Assembly: GCA_036186865.1 (NCBI GenBank)
Contig: AP025045.1
Span: forward strand, 19,413,511 to 19,477,510
Direction of reading: 5' to 3'
Source: Eustoma russellianum
Taxonomy: Eukaryota > Streptophyta > Magnoliopsida > Gentianales > Gentianaceae
DNA length: 64,000 bases
In this document: positions 12,628 through 22,062 of the stretch, piece by piece
How positions within the stretch are numbered: the first letter of the stretch is position 1
Layout: each line of letters opens with the position of its first letter
Position numbers and translations under genes: made by a program
Notes under the pieces: generated by a model
What the model saw: only the letters and a program-made list of their open reading frames with translations
What the model was told of the DNA's origin: nothing
The model's database searches: none

Positions 12628-12734
12628 TGTATATACCTTGGATTTGAGACAAGCAGTATATAATGAATTGTTGTTTCTTGGCCTTGTATTGTTCGTATGG
12701 TGTTGAATCTTGCTTCTTTTGACTAGTGTTGGTC

Positions 12735-12748
12735 TGGCTCTGATACCA
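12735..12748 (-). other. Primer binding site of C2
   Basis: The plus strand reads tggctctgatacca, whose complement pairs with initiator tRNA-Met. It lies two bases from the LTR edge at 12751. This fixes C2 as a minus-strand element with its 5' LTR to the right. Confidence 0.93.
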
Positions 12749-13827
12749 AATGTTGGACCATGAACCTGCAAAGAACACCACTAGAGGGGGCTGAATAGTG
12801 GTTAGCGGAATTACACTATAACCCTTTGTAAAAATCCCCTTTGAAAACAGAATCTGAGACCACCTCAGATTCAGAACCCGTTTTTAAAAAATTCAAAACT
12901 AATTATACACAACTCCAATTATATGAAACTTTCCAAAATATAACTTCAATGTCTTGACAAGACTCTATCCAAAAATCAGACAAAAATAAGATCGTTGGCC
13001 CTTCAAAAAAATAAAAAGATTCAGATGGTCAATCTGAACAAAATTGTACAGAATGTTGCTGATTTTGCAAAATACGTTTTTCTTTGAATATTCAACCAAA
13101 AATGTTGATTTTTATATCAAAAACTCCTTAGGATGTGTAGATGACGTTTCCAAAATGCCCTGACCTTAAACAATTCTTCAAAAATACAGAATTTAAGTTT
13201 TCTCAAAACTGGTCAGATTGCATCCAGATTGGAGCAGTTATATTGCAAAGACTGAAAGACTAACTTTCCCTTGCTCAAATCAAGTGATTCTTGTTGCAAA
13301 TGAAAGCTAATAGTCTGAAGTATAACTCCACCAAAAATTACAAATTTTGAAAATGTTTTGCTCTTTTTTCAAATTGTGAGAAGTTGTGTGAAATCTGCAG
13401 TAAAAACAGGCAGAAAACAAAAATAAAGAAACAAGAGAAGAACACCGAGGATTTATCCTGGTTTGGTCAATGCGACCTACTCCAGTCCCAAGGAACACCT
13501 TTCCTTGGATTTTACTATGAAATGAACACCTTACAACAAGAGCCAAGCTTGATCCTTGGGTTATACACCAACCCTACTCAAGACTTAGATAATCACTTTC
13601 TAAGCAACACGTAGTTGCAACTCCTCTAACACCTATTGATATAGCCTTATAAGAATGGCTAATCAATATTACAAATGAAGCTCAAGAGGCTTGTAGCATA
13701 AAAAAAATAACAAGAGCACCTTTGCTACAAAGAATGGAATAACAACAAGAAGATGAAGATGAAAGCTAGACAATTCAACAAATGCTTGTGAGCTTCAAGT
13801 GTGTTTCATCTTCTTCACCATTGCCTC

Positions 13828-13835
13828 TATTTATA
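13828..13835 (-). promoter_or_regulatory. TATA box in the C2 LTR
   Basis: On the minus strand it reads TATAAATA followed by a purine-rich stretch. The same element recurs in both C3 LTRs at 35928-35935 and 44187-44194. It lies about 1.6 kb into the LTR from its 5' end. Confidence 0.6.
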
Positions 13836-15115
13836 GTGTGATTTGAGACTTGGAGATAAGAACTCCAATGTGTCACCATCTACATCATCAATTCCAAATG
13901 TCTTCTCATCATTGGTTGGCCTTGTACACTTGGCAAAATAAAACACAATGATTGGTCCACCTTGGAAACACCTTGTTGGCCGATTTTTTCCACCTTGGAA
14001 CTTCCTTGAATTATCCTTAGCAAGAATAGATAATAAGAGAAAATAATTACACCAAGATAACCTCAACTCCTTGCTTGAGAATAGGCATGTGGCCTTGAAC
14101 ATTTTCAAATTAAAAATCAGCTCCAAAGATGAGATATAGCCGTTGGCTACCACATTTTTTCCAAAAAAATAGTTTTGATTTTCCTTAATAAAATAAGAAA
14201 GGATAATGACACCAAATTATCCCCAACTTCAAGCACAATAATAAGACATGTGAAGTCTTCATTTGACTTCAAAAAATCTGCTGAAAAACACCTTGAATAC
14301 CCATATAGCCGTTGGTTTCATCTTTGAAATTTCCTAGTTGGCAATTTTGCCAACTAGCTTCTTTTTGGTTGATCCACTTGTCTCCAACTCACAAAATGAA
14401 TAATGTATCACCTCCAACTGTAAACTCACGTTTTTTCAACATATATATATATGTATGTATCAACTCAGATTTTCGAAGAAGAAATCAATAGATAATAATT
14501 GACAAGATATGTCAACGTGTAACAACGAAATTTCCAATATTTCTTCTTATATGTTGAGATCATTTCCGCACCTCTAACACCTTGAATTACATAAGAGTCT
14601 TTTCAAGAAAAAAATAGAATGTAACATCTCAAATCGTCACATATCCACCTATAGTCAACAATATCATCATGTGAGAGAAATGAGATAAGGAACCACCAAA
14701 TAATCTTCAAGATAATAATAATTCAACTCCAGAATAATGATAATAATATGCTCAAGATATTCTTTGAGTGAAAATACCAAAAATACCCTCACGGGTGAAA
14801 TGACCAAAATACCTCTGGTGTGAGAAAACTCCAGAAATGACCCCGATGGTCAAAAATAATCATGATACCAACTTTGTCATGATAAACAGTATAAGAATAC
14901 ACCCTTGAAATATTTTCACCATGTGAAGTTCCTACAAAAACTCAAAATACCAATTTTGTCCCTTTTGGTAAGTTATAGAAACTTCCAAGGCACGTTAGTC
15001 ACAAGACAATAATAATCACCAAAAACACATAATAAGCACATATTGAGCATGTATAAATCATGTACAAATGAAAACAACCATTTTATCACATTTTAGAAAA
15101 AATATTTCTAAAAAC

Positions 15116-15375
15116 CCTAGACATCGATCGATCGAAGTGCCTCACCTTCAGAGATCGATGTCTCACAGAAAGTTTCAGAGTTTGCCTCTGACCTACATCG
15201 ATCGATTGAAGTGAGAGTTTAATGTACATCGATCGATTGATGTATCTCAGGTTTAGAGATTGATGTCTCACAGAAAGGTCTCAAACTTTTCTGCCTTACA
15301 TAGATCGATCAATGTGAGAGATCTATGTACATAGATCGATCGATGTGCAACAACCTGAGAGATCGATGTCAACTT
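15116..15375 (-). repeat. Cluster of ATCGATCGAT-type palindromes in the C2 U3
   Basis: About ten copies of the core atcgat, many extended to catcgatcgatcg or agatcgatcgatg, alternate with short spacers rich in ctcac or gtgag. They lie within the first 360 bp of the LTR, upstream of the TATA box. C3 carries the same cluster in both LTRs. Confidence 0.85.
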
Positions 15376-15473
15376 TTTCAACTTTAATCACATATAACAC
15401 CATGTGTGACATTTTTAAGTATTTACGACTTAAAATCATGACATTGAAAATTATCCAAACATATTTCTCAACA

Positions 15474-16207
15474 AGTTCGACATAGAATTTGCACATTATT
15501 TATTATATTTGATGATTTCGAGGATTTTATTTTGACTTCTGCTGACATGTATTTGTTTCGTCTTTGCTGCCTTATATTTTCCTTAGCAAAATACGGCGGG
15601 TGAGTCATTTCGAGTGCAAAGGCGCGAGACGGGTCGCTCTGGATGAAGTTCGAGAAAGAGCTATCATGGGTCTGGAATTGGTATAGCAGACTTTGGAAAA
15701 TGTCAAAGTGATATGCGATAGGTTAAAGCACCTCAAGATCACAGCAAAAGCTGGGCTGACGCTAAGAGACCGCTGATAGAGTTTGATGTAGGCAAGAAGG
15801 TGTATTTGAGGGTTTTGCCTATGAAAGGCGTAATGCGATTTGGAGTTAAGGAGAAGTTAAGCCCTTGATTTATTGGTCCATATGAGATATTGGAGAGAGT
15901 CGGGGCAGTTACGTATCGGTTGGCGTTACCTCCTACACTGTCGTAGGTATATGACGTATTTTATGTATCGCAGTTGCGACGTTATGCACATGACTCGAGT
16001 CATATTTTAGAGCAATAAACATTAGTGATTCGAGATGATGCTACCTATGATGAGGTTCCAACATGTATCATAGATTGCAAAGAACAAGTGTTGTGGAGGC
16101 GATTGATTCCATTTGTCAAGGCGCAGTGGAGTAACCATTCCAAACGAGAACCGACATTGGAGCCAGAACAGCAGATGATGAAGCAATATCCTCGAAATTT
16201 CGATTAA
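15474..16207 (+). pseudogene. pol: G0 gypsy pol: integrase C-terminal region, decayed
   Basis: Translated pieces match the end of Ty3/gypsy pol: REPAIMG-like and ELVQQT text near 15650, then MKGVMRFG, FIGPYEILERVG, YRLALPP, FYVSQLRRY and a tail with a WSNH motif. These are typical of the integrase C-terminal domain and the region after it. Stops at about 15689, 15869, 15945 and 16016, plus small indels, inactivate it. C2 cut off everything upstream at 15473. The last part is open at 16025-16207. The sequence style is Tekay/Del-like (inference). Confidence 0.85.
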
Positions 16208-16239
16208 AGGTACTTAAGTTTCAAGGACGAAACTTTTTA

Positions 16240-16251
16240 TATGGGAGAGAA
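16240..16251 (+). promoter_or_regulatory. Polypurine tract of G0
   Basis: The purine-rich tatgggagagaa follows the caaggacgaaact motif common at the end of gypsy pol and directly precedes the TGTTACGCC LTR start. Confidence 0.7.
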
Positions 16252-18352
16252 TGTTACGCCTTGAAATTTTGTTGCGTCATAACGTATTTCAATATCACAT
16301 TTAGTGACGTTTAAAATATGCTCGAGTATTAAAGCACTTGATATCTCGATATACGACTAAATTCGGTAACGGACATTTTACGGTTACATGAGAAAATTAA
16401 AATGGGACTATTAAGTAACAACTTTAGTTACTAGGATAAATTAAAAAAATACATGACACAAGAATTTAGCTCTACTTAAATAAAAGGAAAAATAAAATAG
16501 GACATAAGAAGATATTTTGGGAAAGAAGAAAAAAGTAATATATACATATATATGTGTGTGTATATATATATATATATTATATGGCCAGCCACTTCATAGG
16601 AAATGAAGAAGAAATTGTTGTTAAATTAATACCCCAAGAAAATACCAAGTATAAAAAATTGTGCAGGATCAAATGATAAATATTTATCCTATTCTAACCA
16701 CTCCCAACCCTTATAGGTCGGCCACCCCAAGGAAGAAGGAAGAAATATTTTTGGTTACCCACACGAAGCAATCATTTCCTTATACACAATAGCTTCCATT
16801 TCCTTGCAACTTTTCTCACACTCTTCTTACACCTGTCAACCAACCAAAAACCACTCCATTCCCACTCCTCATCGTCGGCCACCTCAACCTAAAAGGGAAA
16901 GAGATTTCTCTCCTAACACTCCACCTTTCTTCCTTTGTCAAGACAAGAAACCATCATGTTTTACTCATAACTCCTCCAAGATTCATGATGGTCTTCATCC
17001 ATCCCACTATTTCCCCCTCCAACCGCCCCCCTCTATAGAAAGAGAAGGAACTCTCTTCTTCCTCTTATTTCACACTTAACAAAATTCCATCTCCAAGACA
17101 ACTCTCTTTCCACTCCAAGAAAGAAAACAAGTCTTCAAAACTCCTCTTTGGCCAAGAGTTCAAGAAGAAAAGCAAAGAAAAAAACTTCTTCCCTTCACAC
17201 CACACTATCACTCCAAGCCAAGAAATCAAACATCCTCCTTCATTTAGTGTAGTGGCCGAATTGTTATAGAGACAAGAACCAAGAAGGAGTAAGGTAAGAC
17301 TTCATGTAGAAGAAGTTTAAGTTTTTCCTTTTATCATTTTCCATAGTTGCTCATTAATCTCTCCTTTCTGACCCCTAACCGGTGGTCATCCCAAGGAGAA
17401 AGGAGAGGGATTTCTCCAAGCCAAGTGAAAGAATCTTCACATACAAACTAGAACTAAGTGAAAAAGGGTACTCTTTCTAGATCTTTCATGAATTTCCAAA
17501 AATTAAAGTATATATGTTCATACAAAAGTTGGATCATTCATGAAGCATGTTCAATGTTTTAGTAGCATAGACATGAAAAAGCTATGTGTGTATATGATGT
17601 ATATGATGAAAGATATGAATACATATGAATATGTTAAAAGGATAAAGAAGATGGTATCATATGTATAAATGAAAAGAAATGAATACTTCTTAGGTTGAGG
17701 AATGTAGGAATAAATGAAAGAGCATGAATCACATGTTATGTTAGGAAAATGTCACTAAGAAACTAACTTTGAGACTTTGTCTATGTATTTTCCATGAGGA
17801 TCATCATATATGTATTTTCTATGGTGATTCTTGGTTTTTATGTATTTTGGTGATCTTGATTTAGCATGTTTATGGATGCATCATATTCATGACTAAAATG
17901 TTAGATCACAAATAATATTTCTTGATGATCATCATGCCATATGCTCATGTATGTATACACAGCCAAAGGGTCAATTTGTAGCCTTTTTTAGCTTGATCGT
18001 CCATCTTATGATGATGTGTAGTCTTGATGATTATGGCTCAAAAAGGCATATTTTCATGGTTTCTATCATCCTTATGTTGTATGTATTTTTCATCATGGTC
18101 TTAATCTTGAAAGTCATCATGTTGATGGACGCTAGTATGCATATAGTTAGAATAAATGTCCAACTCAAGATATATGTATGGGATGTGAAAAAGATGAGAT
18201 TTATGTATCATGTATGAGTATGTATGCCACGACCCTAAGGCTAAAATGTTGCAAAAATAATTTTGTTACATGTTGTAAATGAATATATGGATGCATAGAG
18301 TATTCGGCCTTCAGGCCAAAATATAGAATAAATAAGTGTGTTACATGTTTAT

Positions 18353-18354
<2 letters not shown>
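16252..18354 (+). repeat. 3' LTR of G0, start and middle
   Basis: It opens tgttacgcc right after the polypurine tract. It contains a TA microsatellite at 16541-16580, a pyrimidine-rich region near 16800-17300 and AT-rich sequence with no supported gene. Two open frames (16804-17079 and 17951-18217) have no recognised domain and look accidental. The LTR has no visible 3' end here; it runs into a (TA)n tract and LINE sequence. A possible continuation is at 59317-60297. Confidence 0.7.

Positions 18355-18389
<35 letters not shown>
18355..18389. repeat. (TA)n microsatellite
   Basis: An almost pure TA run follows gtttatggatat. It borders the 5' side of a short forward LINE 3'-end fragment. Confidence 0.95.
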
Positions 18390-18391
<2 letters not shown>

Positions 18392-18410
18392 ATAAATGCA
18401 AATTTTATAT

Positions 18411-18484
18411 TAAGCAATGGTGTTCCTCCGCCATAAGTGAGGGCTCAACAACAAAAATAAGGAGCAACCCTCCTTTTATTTAAA
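18411..18484 (+). mobile_element. Forward LINE 3'-end fragment, about 70 bp
   Basis: It contains ttcctccgccataagtgagg, which is close to the reverse complement of 18555-18574 at the 3' end of LINE A. It also ends in a short A/T-rich tail that runs into (TA)n. It is therefore a severely 5'-truncated LINE of the same family in opposite orientation, tail to tail with LINE A. Confidence 0.65.
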
Positions 18485-18540
18485 TATATATATATATGTA
18501 TATATATATATATGTATATATATATATTTTATATAACGGA
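18484..18540. repeat. (TA)n/(TATG)n microsatellite between two LINE 3' ends
   Basis: TA repeats with three interspersed TATG units lie directly between the forward LINE fragment and the 3' end of minus-strand LINE A. It may be the shared target or the tail of either LINE. Confidence 0.9.
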
Positions 18541-18550
18541 AATTTTATTA

Positions 18551-19180
18551 CTAGCCTCGCTTATGGTGGAGGAAAACCCTGTTACAAGCGTCATCGTATG
18601 CAAATAAGTGAATCAATGAGCTAAGAATTGTATATCTCCAGTCGTATACGATATGCCGCATTAAAACCTTGCCAAGAAAAACCACCCTTGTGGATAAAAA
18701 CTTGGCGAAGGGAAAAGCGTACATATTTATACGGCCATCATTGATAAATAAGCTATTGAAATGTAAATACATGGAAGTAATTAATGTATAGTCGAAAGCA
18801 ATATCGTCTCGTTGTCTTGGAAGAACACTTGATGTTGATGATGGTTCGCGGCTGGAGGAAAAGAAATCCATGCGATCGTCTTGTGTCCGCTTAAAGCTTT
18901 GTAAGGCCGCCCTCGTCAGCAGTATATGCAATAATGTCCAGCACAAGAAAAGAGACACAGATGTGAGGCTAAGAGATTCATATGTAAACGTAATTGGGAA
19001 CGACACATGATGAATAAGTAGTATAATAATTGAAAACGCACCAGTGTTGCCTGTGTAAGAAAACACAGACAACAACCAGGGGATATAGCCAAGCAAAATG
19101 CAACCAGATGCCATAGCCATAAACCGCCGTGAAGAGCAAAGGGAGCAGCTCGTCTCATCCGCAACATACATGAAGGCCAT
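18551..19180 (-). CDS. Open frame of 209 codons downstream of LINE A RNase H, unknown
   Basis: The frame starts MAFMYVADETS and ends at TAG, close to the LINE 3' end. It has several hydrophobic stretches of about 18-22 residues in its first half, so a membrane protein is conceivable. A Ser-rich stretch (SSSREPSSTSSV) and a Tyr/Phe-rich second half follow. It has no family I recognise. It lies 230 bp downstream of the RNase H stop on the same strand, in what is normally 3' untranslated sequence. It may be chance, but it stays open while the RT upstream has decayed. Confidence 0.35.
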   Translation of the reverse strand: MAFMYVADETSCSLCSSRRFMAMASGCILLGYIPWLLSVFSYTGNTGAFSIIILLIHHVSFPITFTYESLSLTSVSLFLCWTLLHILLTRAALQSFKRTQDDRMDFFSSSREPSSTSSVLPRQRDDIAFDYTLITSMYLHFNSLFINDGRINMYAFPFAKFLSTRVVFLGKVLMRHIVYDWRYTILSSLIHLFAYDDACNRVFLHHKRG

Positions 19181-19408
19181 CCAAATGAAGCATCAAATCC
19201 ATGTAAATGTGAGGAATAAAACAGCATTAAAAGTGATTATGAAGCACAATAATAACTGTAGTGCCGATGGAGTATAAAGCATACGAAGTCTTCCTGTATC
19301 CTTCCAGATACAGGCAGAATAAGGAGAAGCGTGTCAATCCATTAGGAAGACTTGATTAATGAAACCGCAAATGGGAGGTGGATAAATCTAGCAAAACTGA
19401 AGCACTCA

Positions 19409-22062
19409 CTAGTGGAGGTAGCGATTGAGATGTGTAATTTTGCGTGAAGGATTCATCATTGCATGCTGAGCCAGATAATGTTCAGCCATATTTGCCTCCC
19501 TGTAGGTATGTAAGAAGTCCATTCGATGAAGGTGTGTTAATGTATGTAGTAGTTGAAGAAAATAATTGCCGTTAGCCAAGCATGGTTGCGAAAGACATGG
19601 GATGAGCTGCCTACAATCCGTCTCTAGTATGATTGAGCGATACAGTGGAAGAAAGTATAATAAACCCAAGACTGCAGTCTGTATCTCTGCATTGAAAGGA
19701 GTACATGAGGGCAATCGAAAAGAAATTGCTCCCACACAGAAACCAGCATGGTCGCGTAATATGGCACCACCAGCTGCATAATGCCTGCCAACTGCTGCAT
19801 CAACATTTAACTTCAAACGGCCTGAAGGCGGTGTGTGCCAACGTACCAATTGAGGCCGTGGGGAACGTAGCTTTGGTAGCCACGAAAGCTATGGAATCAA
19901 AGTTGCAGCTAACTTCGTACCGTCTATAGTTTTGCTCCACATGTTTATGTCAGACTGAACTGAGGCCCGAAGAGAAGTCATAGCAAAAAGGGTTTGCTCT
20001 CCATATACTAGTGAGGTGTATGATCGCCAAATGTTATACAGAATAATTGCCGGGACAATTATTTTTAAAACACCATGGAGCAAAGTGAACGTTGAACGAT
20101 ACCACCAAGATAGTAAAAATTGTCGAAGATGTAGTGATGAAGGCAGAGGGAAATGTAGCTCATATGCAAAAAAATGCCATAAAGGGTGAACACCATCACA
20201 GAGCATAAATATGTGATCCACCGTAGCAGACGCTTGCTTGCAAAATGGACATTGTGTTGGACGTGACGAAATATAGGTACCAATGTAATCCTCAAACGGC
20301 AACGCTGAATGAAATAATTGCCATAAAAATAACTGTATGGCTGGCGAGTGGCGCTTGTACCAAATAAATTTATCAGAGAGCTGCGTGGGATGCATGTTAT
20401 GGCAAATATCATAGGCTGTATGTAATGTGAATTCCCCAGTGGGCAAAGGGATCCAGCTAAGAAATGAACCATGGCCTTCAGTGTGAATATGACAAATAGA
20501 ATGACTTCTACAAATGAGCTTCCAAACTGGAGAGTCAGGTAGTCGCGGGATGTAATCATGACGTCCACCATATTTTATGTGCATGAACTTACTCCATAGT
20601 GTGTTGTTCTGCTGATAAGTCCACCAAATACGACAGTGATAAGCCTGTTGTAATGAATTGAGATCTCGAAGGTCCAAACCTCCTTCCTCACAAGGATTGG
20701 TGATAGAAGCCCAAGCAACCCAATGATGGCGACGTCCCCAATAAAATGTAGCCATTTTCCTACAAACAATTTTTATAATTGACTTGGGCAATCCGCCTTC
20801 GGCAAGAATATGTAATGGAAGAGATGATAGCACTGAACGAAGCAAAACAAGGTGCCCTGTGGAAGATAGCAATCGAGAGTGCCAGCCCTGCAGACGGTCA
20901 TCGATATGTTACAATAATGAACCACAATATCTAGCACGGCTGATGCCCTTGTGCAAATAAGATCCTAGATATCGAAAAGGTAAAGAGGTACTGCGCATGC
21001 CAAGCAAAGCCTCAAAACCACGTCGCCGTCCCAGTGATACGTTTGCCGAAGGAATAAAACTGCTTTTCTGAAAATTTACTTTCTGCCTGAGGCTGTTTCA
21101 TAGTGAGTTAAGAACTCATGAAACCGCCGTAAATTGCGCTGCGTGCCTCTTAAGAACACCAAAAGATCATCTGCATAGGCTAAGTGTGTAATAGCAAAAG
21201 GTACCCTACCTAAACGGAAGGGTTGTAGCACTCCAGATGCGACCAATGCCTTCAAGCCCGTACTGAAACCCTCAGAAGCTAAAATAAAGAGCAAGGGGGA
21301 TAAAGGGTCACCCTGTTTGACTCCCTGATAGGGGCGAAATATGGCAGACGGTTGACCATTAATTAATACTGCTAGTGTGGTAGCTCGCAGATGATTGATA
21401 ATAATGCGAATGAAGAACCCAGAAAAGCCAAAACGCTGTAATAATAATTCCAGGTATTCCCAACTGACTCTGTCAAATGCTTTCATCATATCTAATTTCA
21501 AACATAGCTGCGGTCCACCCTTATCTAGCATATGTATCATCTCACGTGCTAGTAAAACTTGTGTGGAGATGTCATAGCCTGGTAAGAACCCTGTCTGCTC
21601 CGGAGATATTAATTTAGGAAGCAGTTTATTCAAACGTGTTGCAATGATCTGCGCACAGACTTTACTTAGAAAATTAGTGAGGCATATGGGGCGAAAATCG
21701 CTAAATGTATCTGGGGTTGTTTTCTTTGGTATCAAAGTTATTAAGGCACTAGCCATTACCTTTGGTTGCGGCACACCAAGGAAAAATTCCTGTACTGCTT
21801 TCACCACATCCGCATTAATAATAGCCCAGCACAAACGATAAAACTTACCATGGAAGCCATCTGGTCCAGCTGCGTTTTGAGGGTCTAGGTGCCATACTGG
21901 CGTTTTGACCTCTTCCAGCAAAGGCATCTGCGTGAGCAAATCATTATCCGACTCCGAGACGAGATGTGGAATATGCCGTAGGATTTCATCAAAATTATCC
22001 GCATCCTCTCGAACGAATAAGGACGCATAGAAATTAACAGCCTCCGCCATGATTGCTGTAGG
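19409..22062 (-). pseudogene. LINE A ORF2, C-terminal part: RT, zinc-binding segment, RNase H
   Basis: RT lies at 21076-22050 with AGPDGFHGKFY, ITLIPKK, FRPICLTNF, KLDMMKAFDRV, GVKQGDPLSP and the catalytic YADD at 21166-21177. A 1-nt loss near 21077 shifts the frame and a TAA lies near 20910. The region 19889-20872 holds the LINE segment with CPFCKQASATVDHIFMLC, a putative zinc-binding motif (zf-RVT). RNase H lies at 19409-19849 (LKLNVDAAV, ETDCRQL). The order is that of plant L1 elements with an RNase H domain. The enzyme would nick target DNA and reverse transcribe its own RNA there; this copy is dead. Confidence 0.92.
22058..22062. other. Target-site duplication GTAGG, left copy
   Basis: GTAGG directly precedes the LTR start tgtcgtatccc. 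The same five bases follow the LTR end at 50772-50776. LINE A coding sequence continues on the outer side of both. Confidence 0.88.

Larger units (their letters stand above)
12751..15473 (-). repeat. 5' LTR of C2 (2723 bp)
   Basis: On the plus strand it starts tgttggacc beside the primer site and ends ...ttctcaaca. It is homologous along its length to the two C3 LTRs but longer and more diverged. The flank at 15474 is gypsy integrase sequence, so C2 inserted into gypsy G0. No C2 3' LTR lies in the window. Confidence 0.92.
18541..22062 (-). mobile_element. LINE A, 3' half (L1-type)
   Basis: This half carries, in transcription order, RT, the zinc-binding segment, RNase H, a further open frame and the 3' end at the (TA)n tract. 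Its upstream edge at 22062 is not a natural LINE end: RT stops mid-domain at a TTPT motif, and the missing 5' half starts with the same motif at 50777. The 5-bp GTAGG occurs at both breaks, so an LTR element split the LINE. Confidence 0.9.

Noticed and set aside
15116..15375. CRISPR-like array of regularly spaced repeats
   Set aside because: Repeats are short palindromes with irregular spacing inside a plant LTR, and no cas genes are present.
16804..17079. 91-codon Pro/His/Phe-rich frame
   Set aside because: It is a pyrimidine-rich part of the G0 LTR with biased composition and no domain or supporting second copy.
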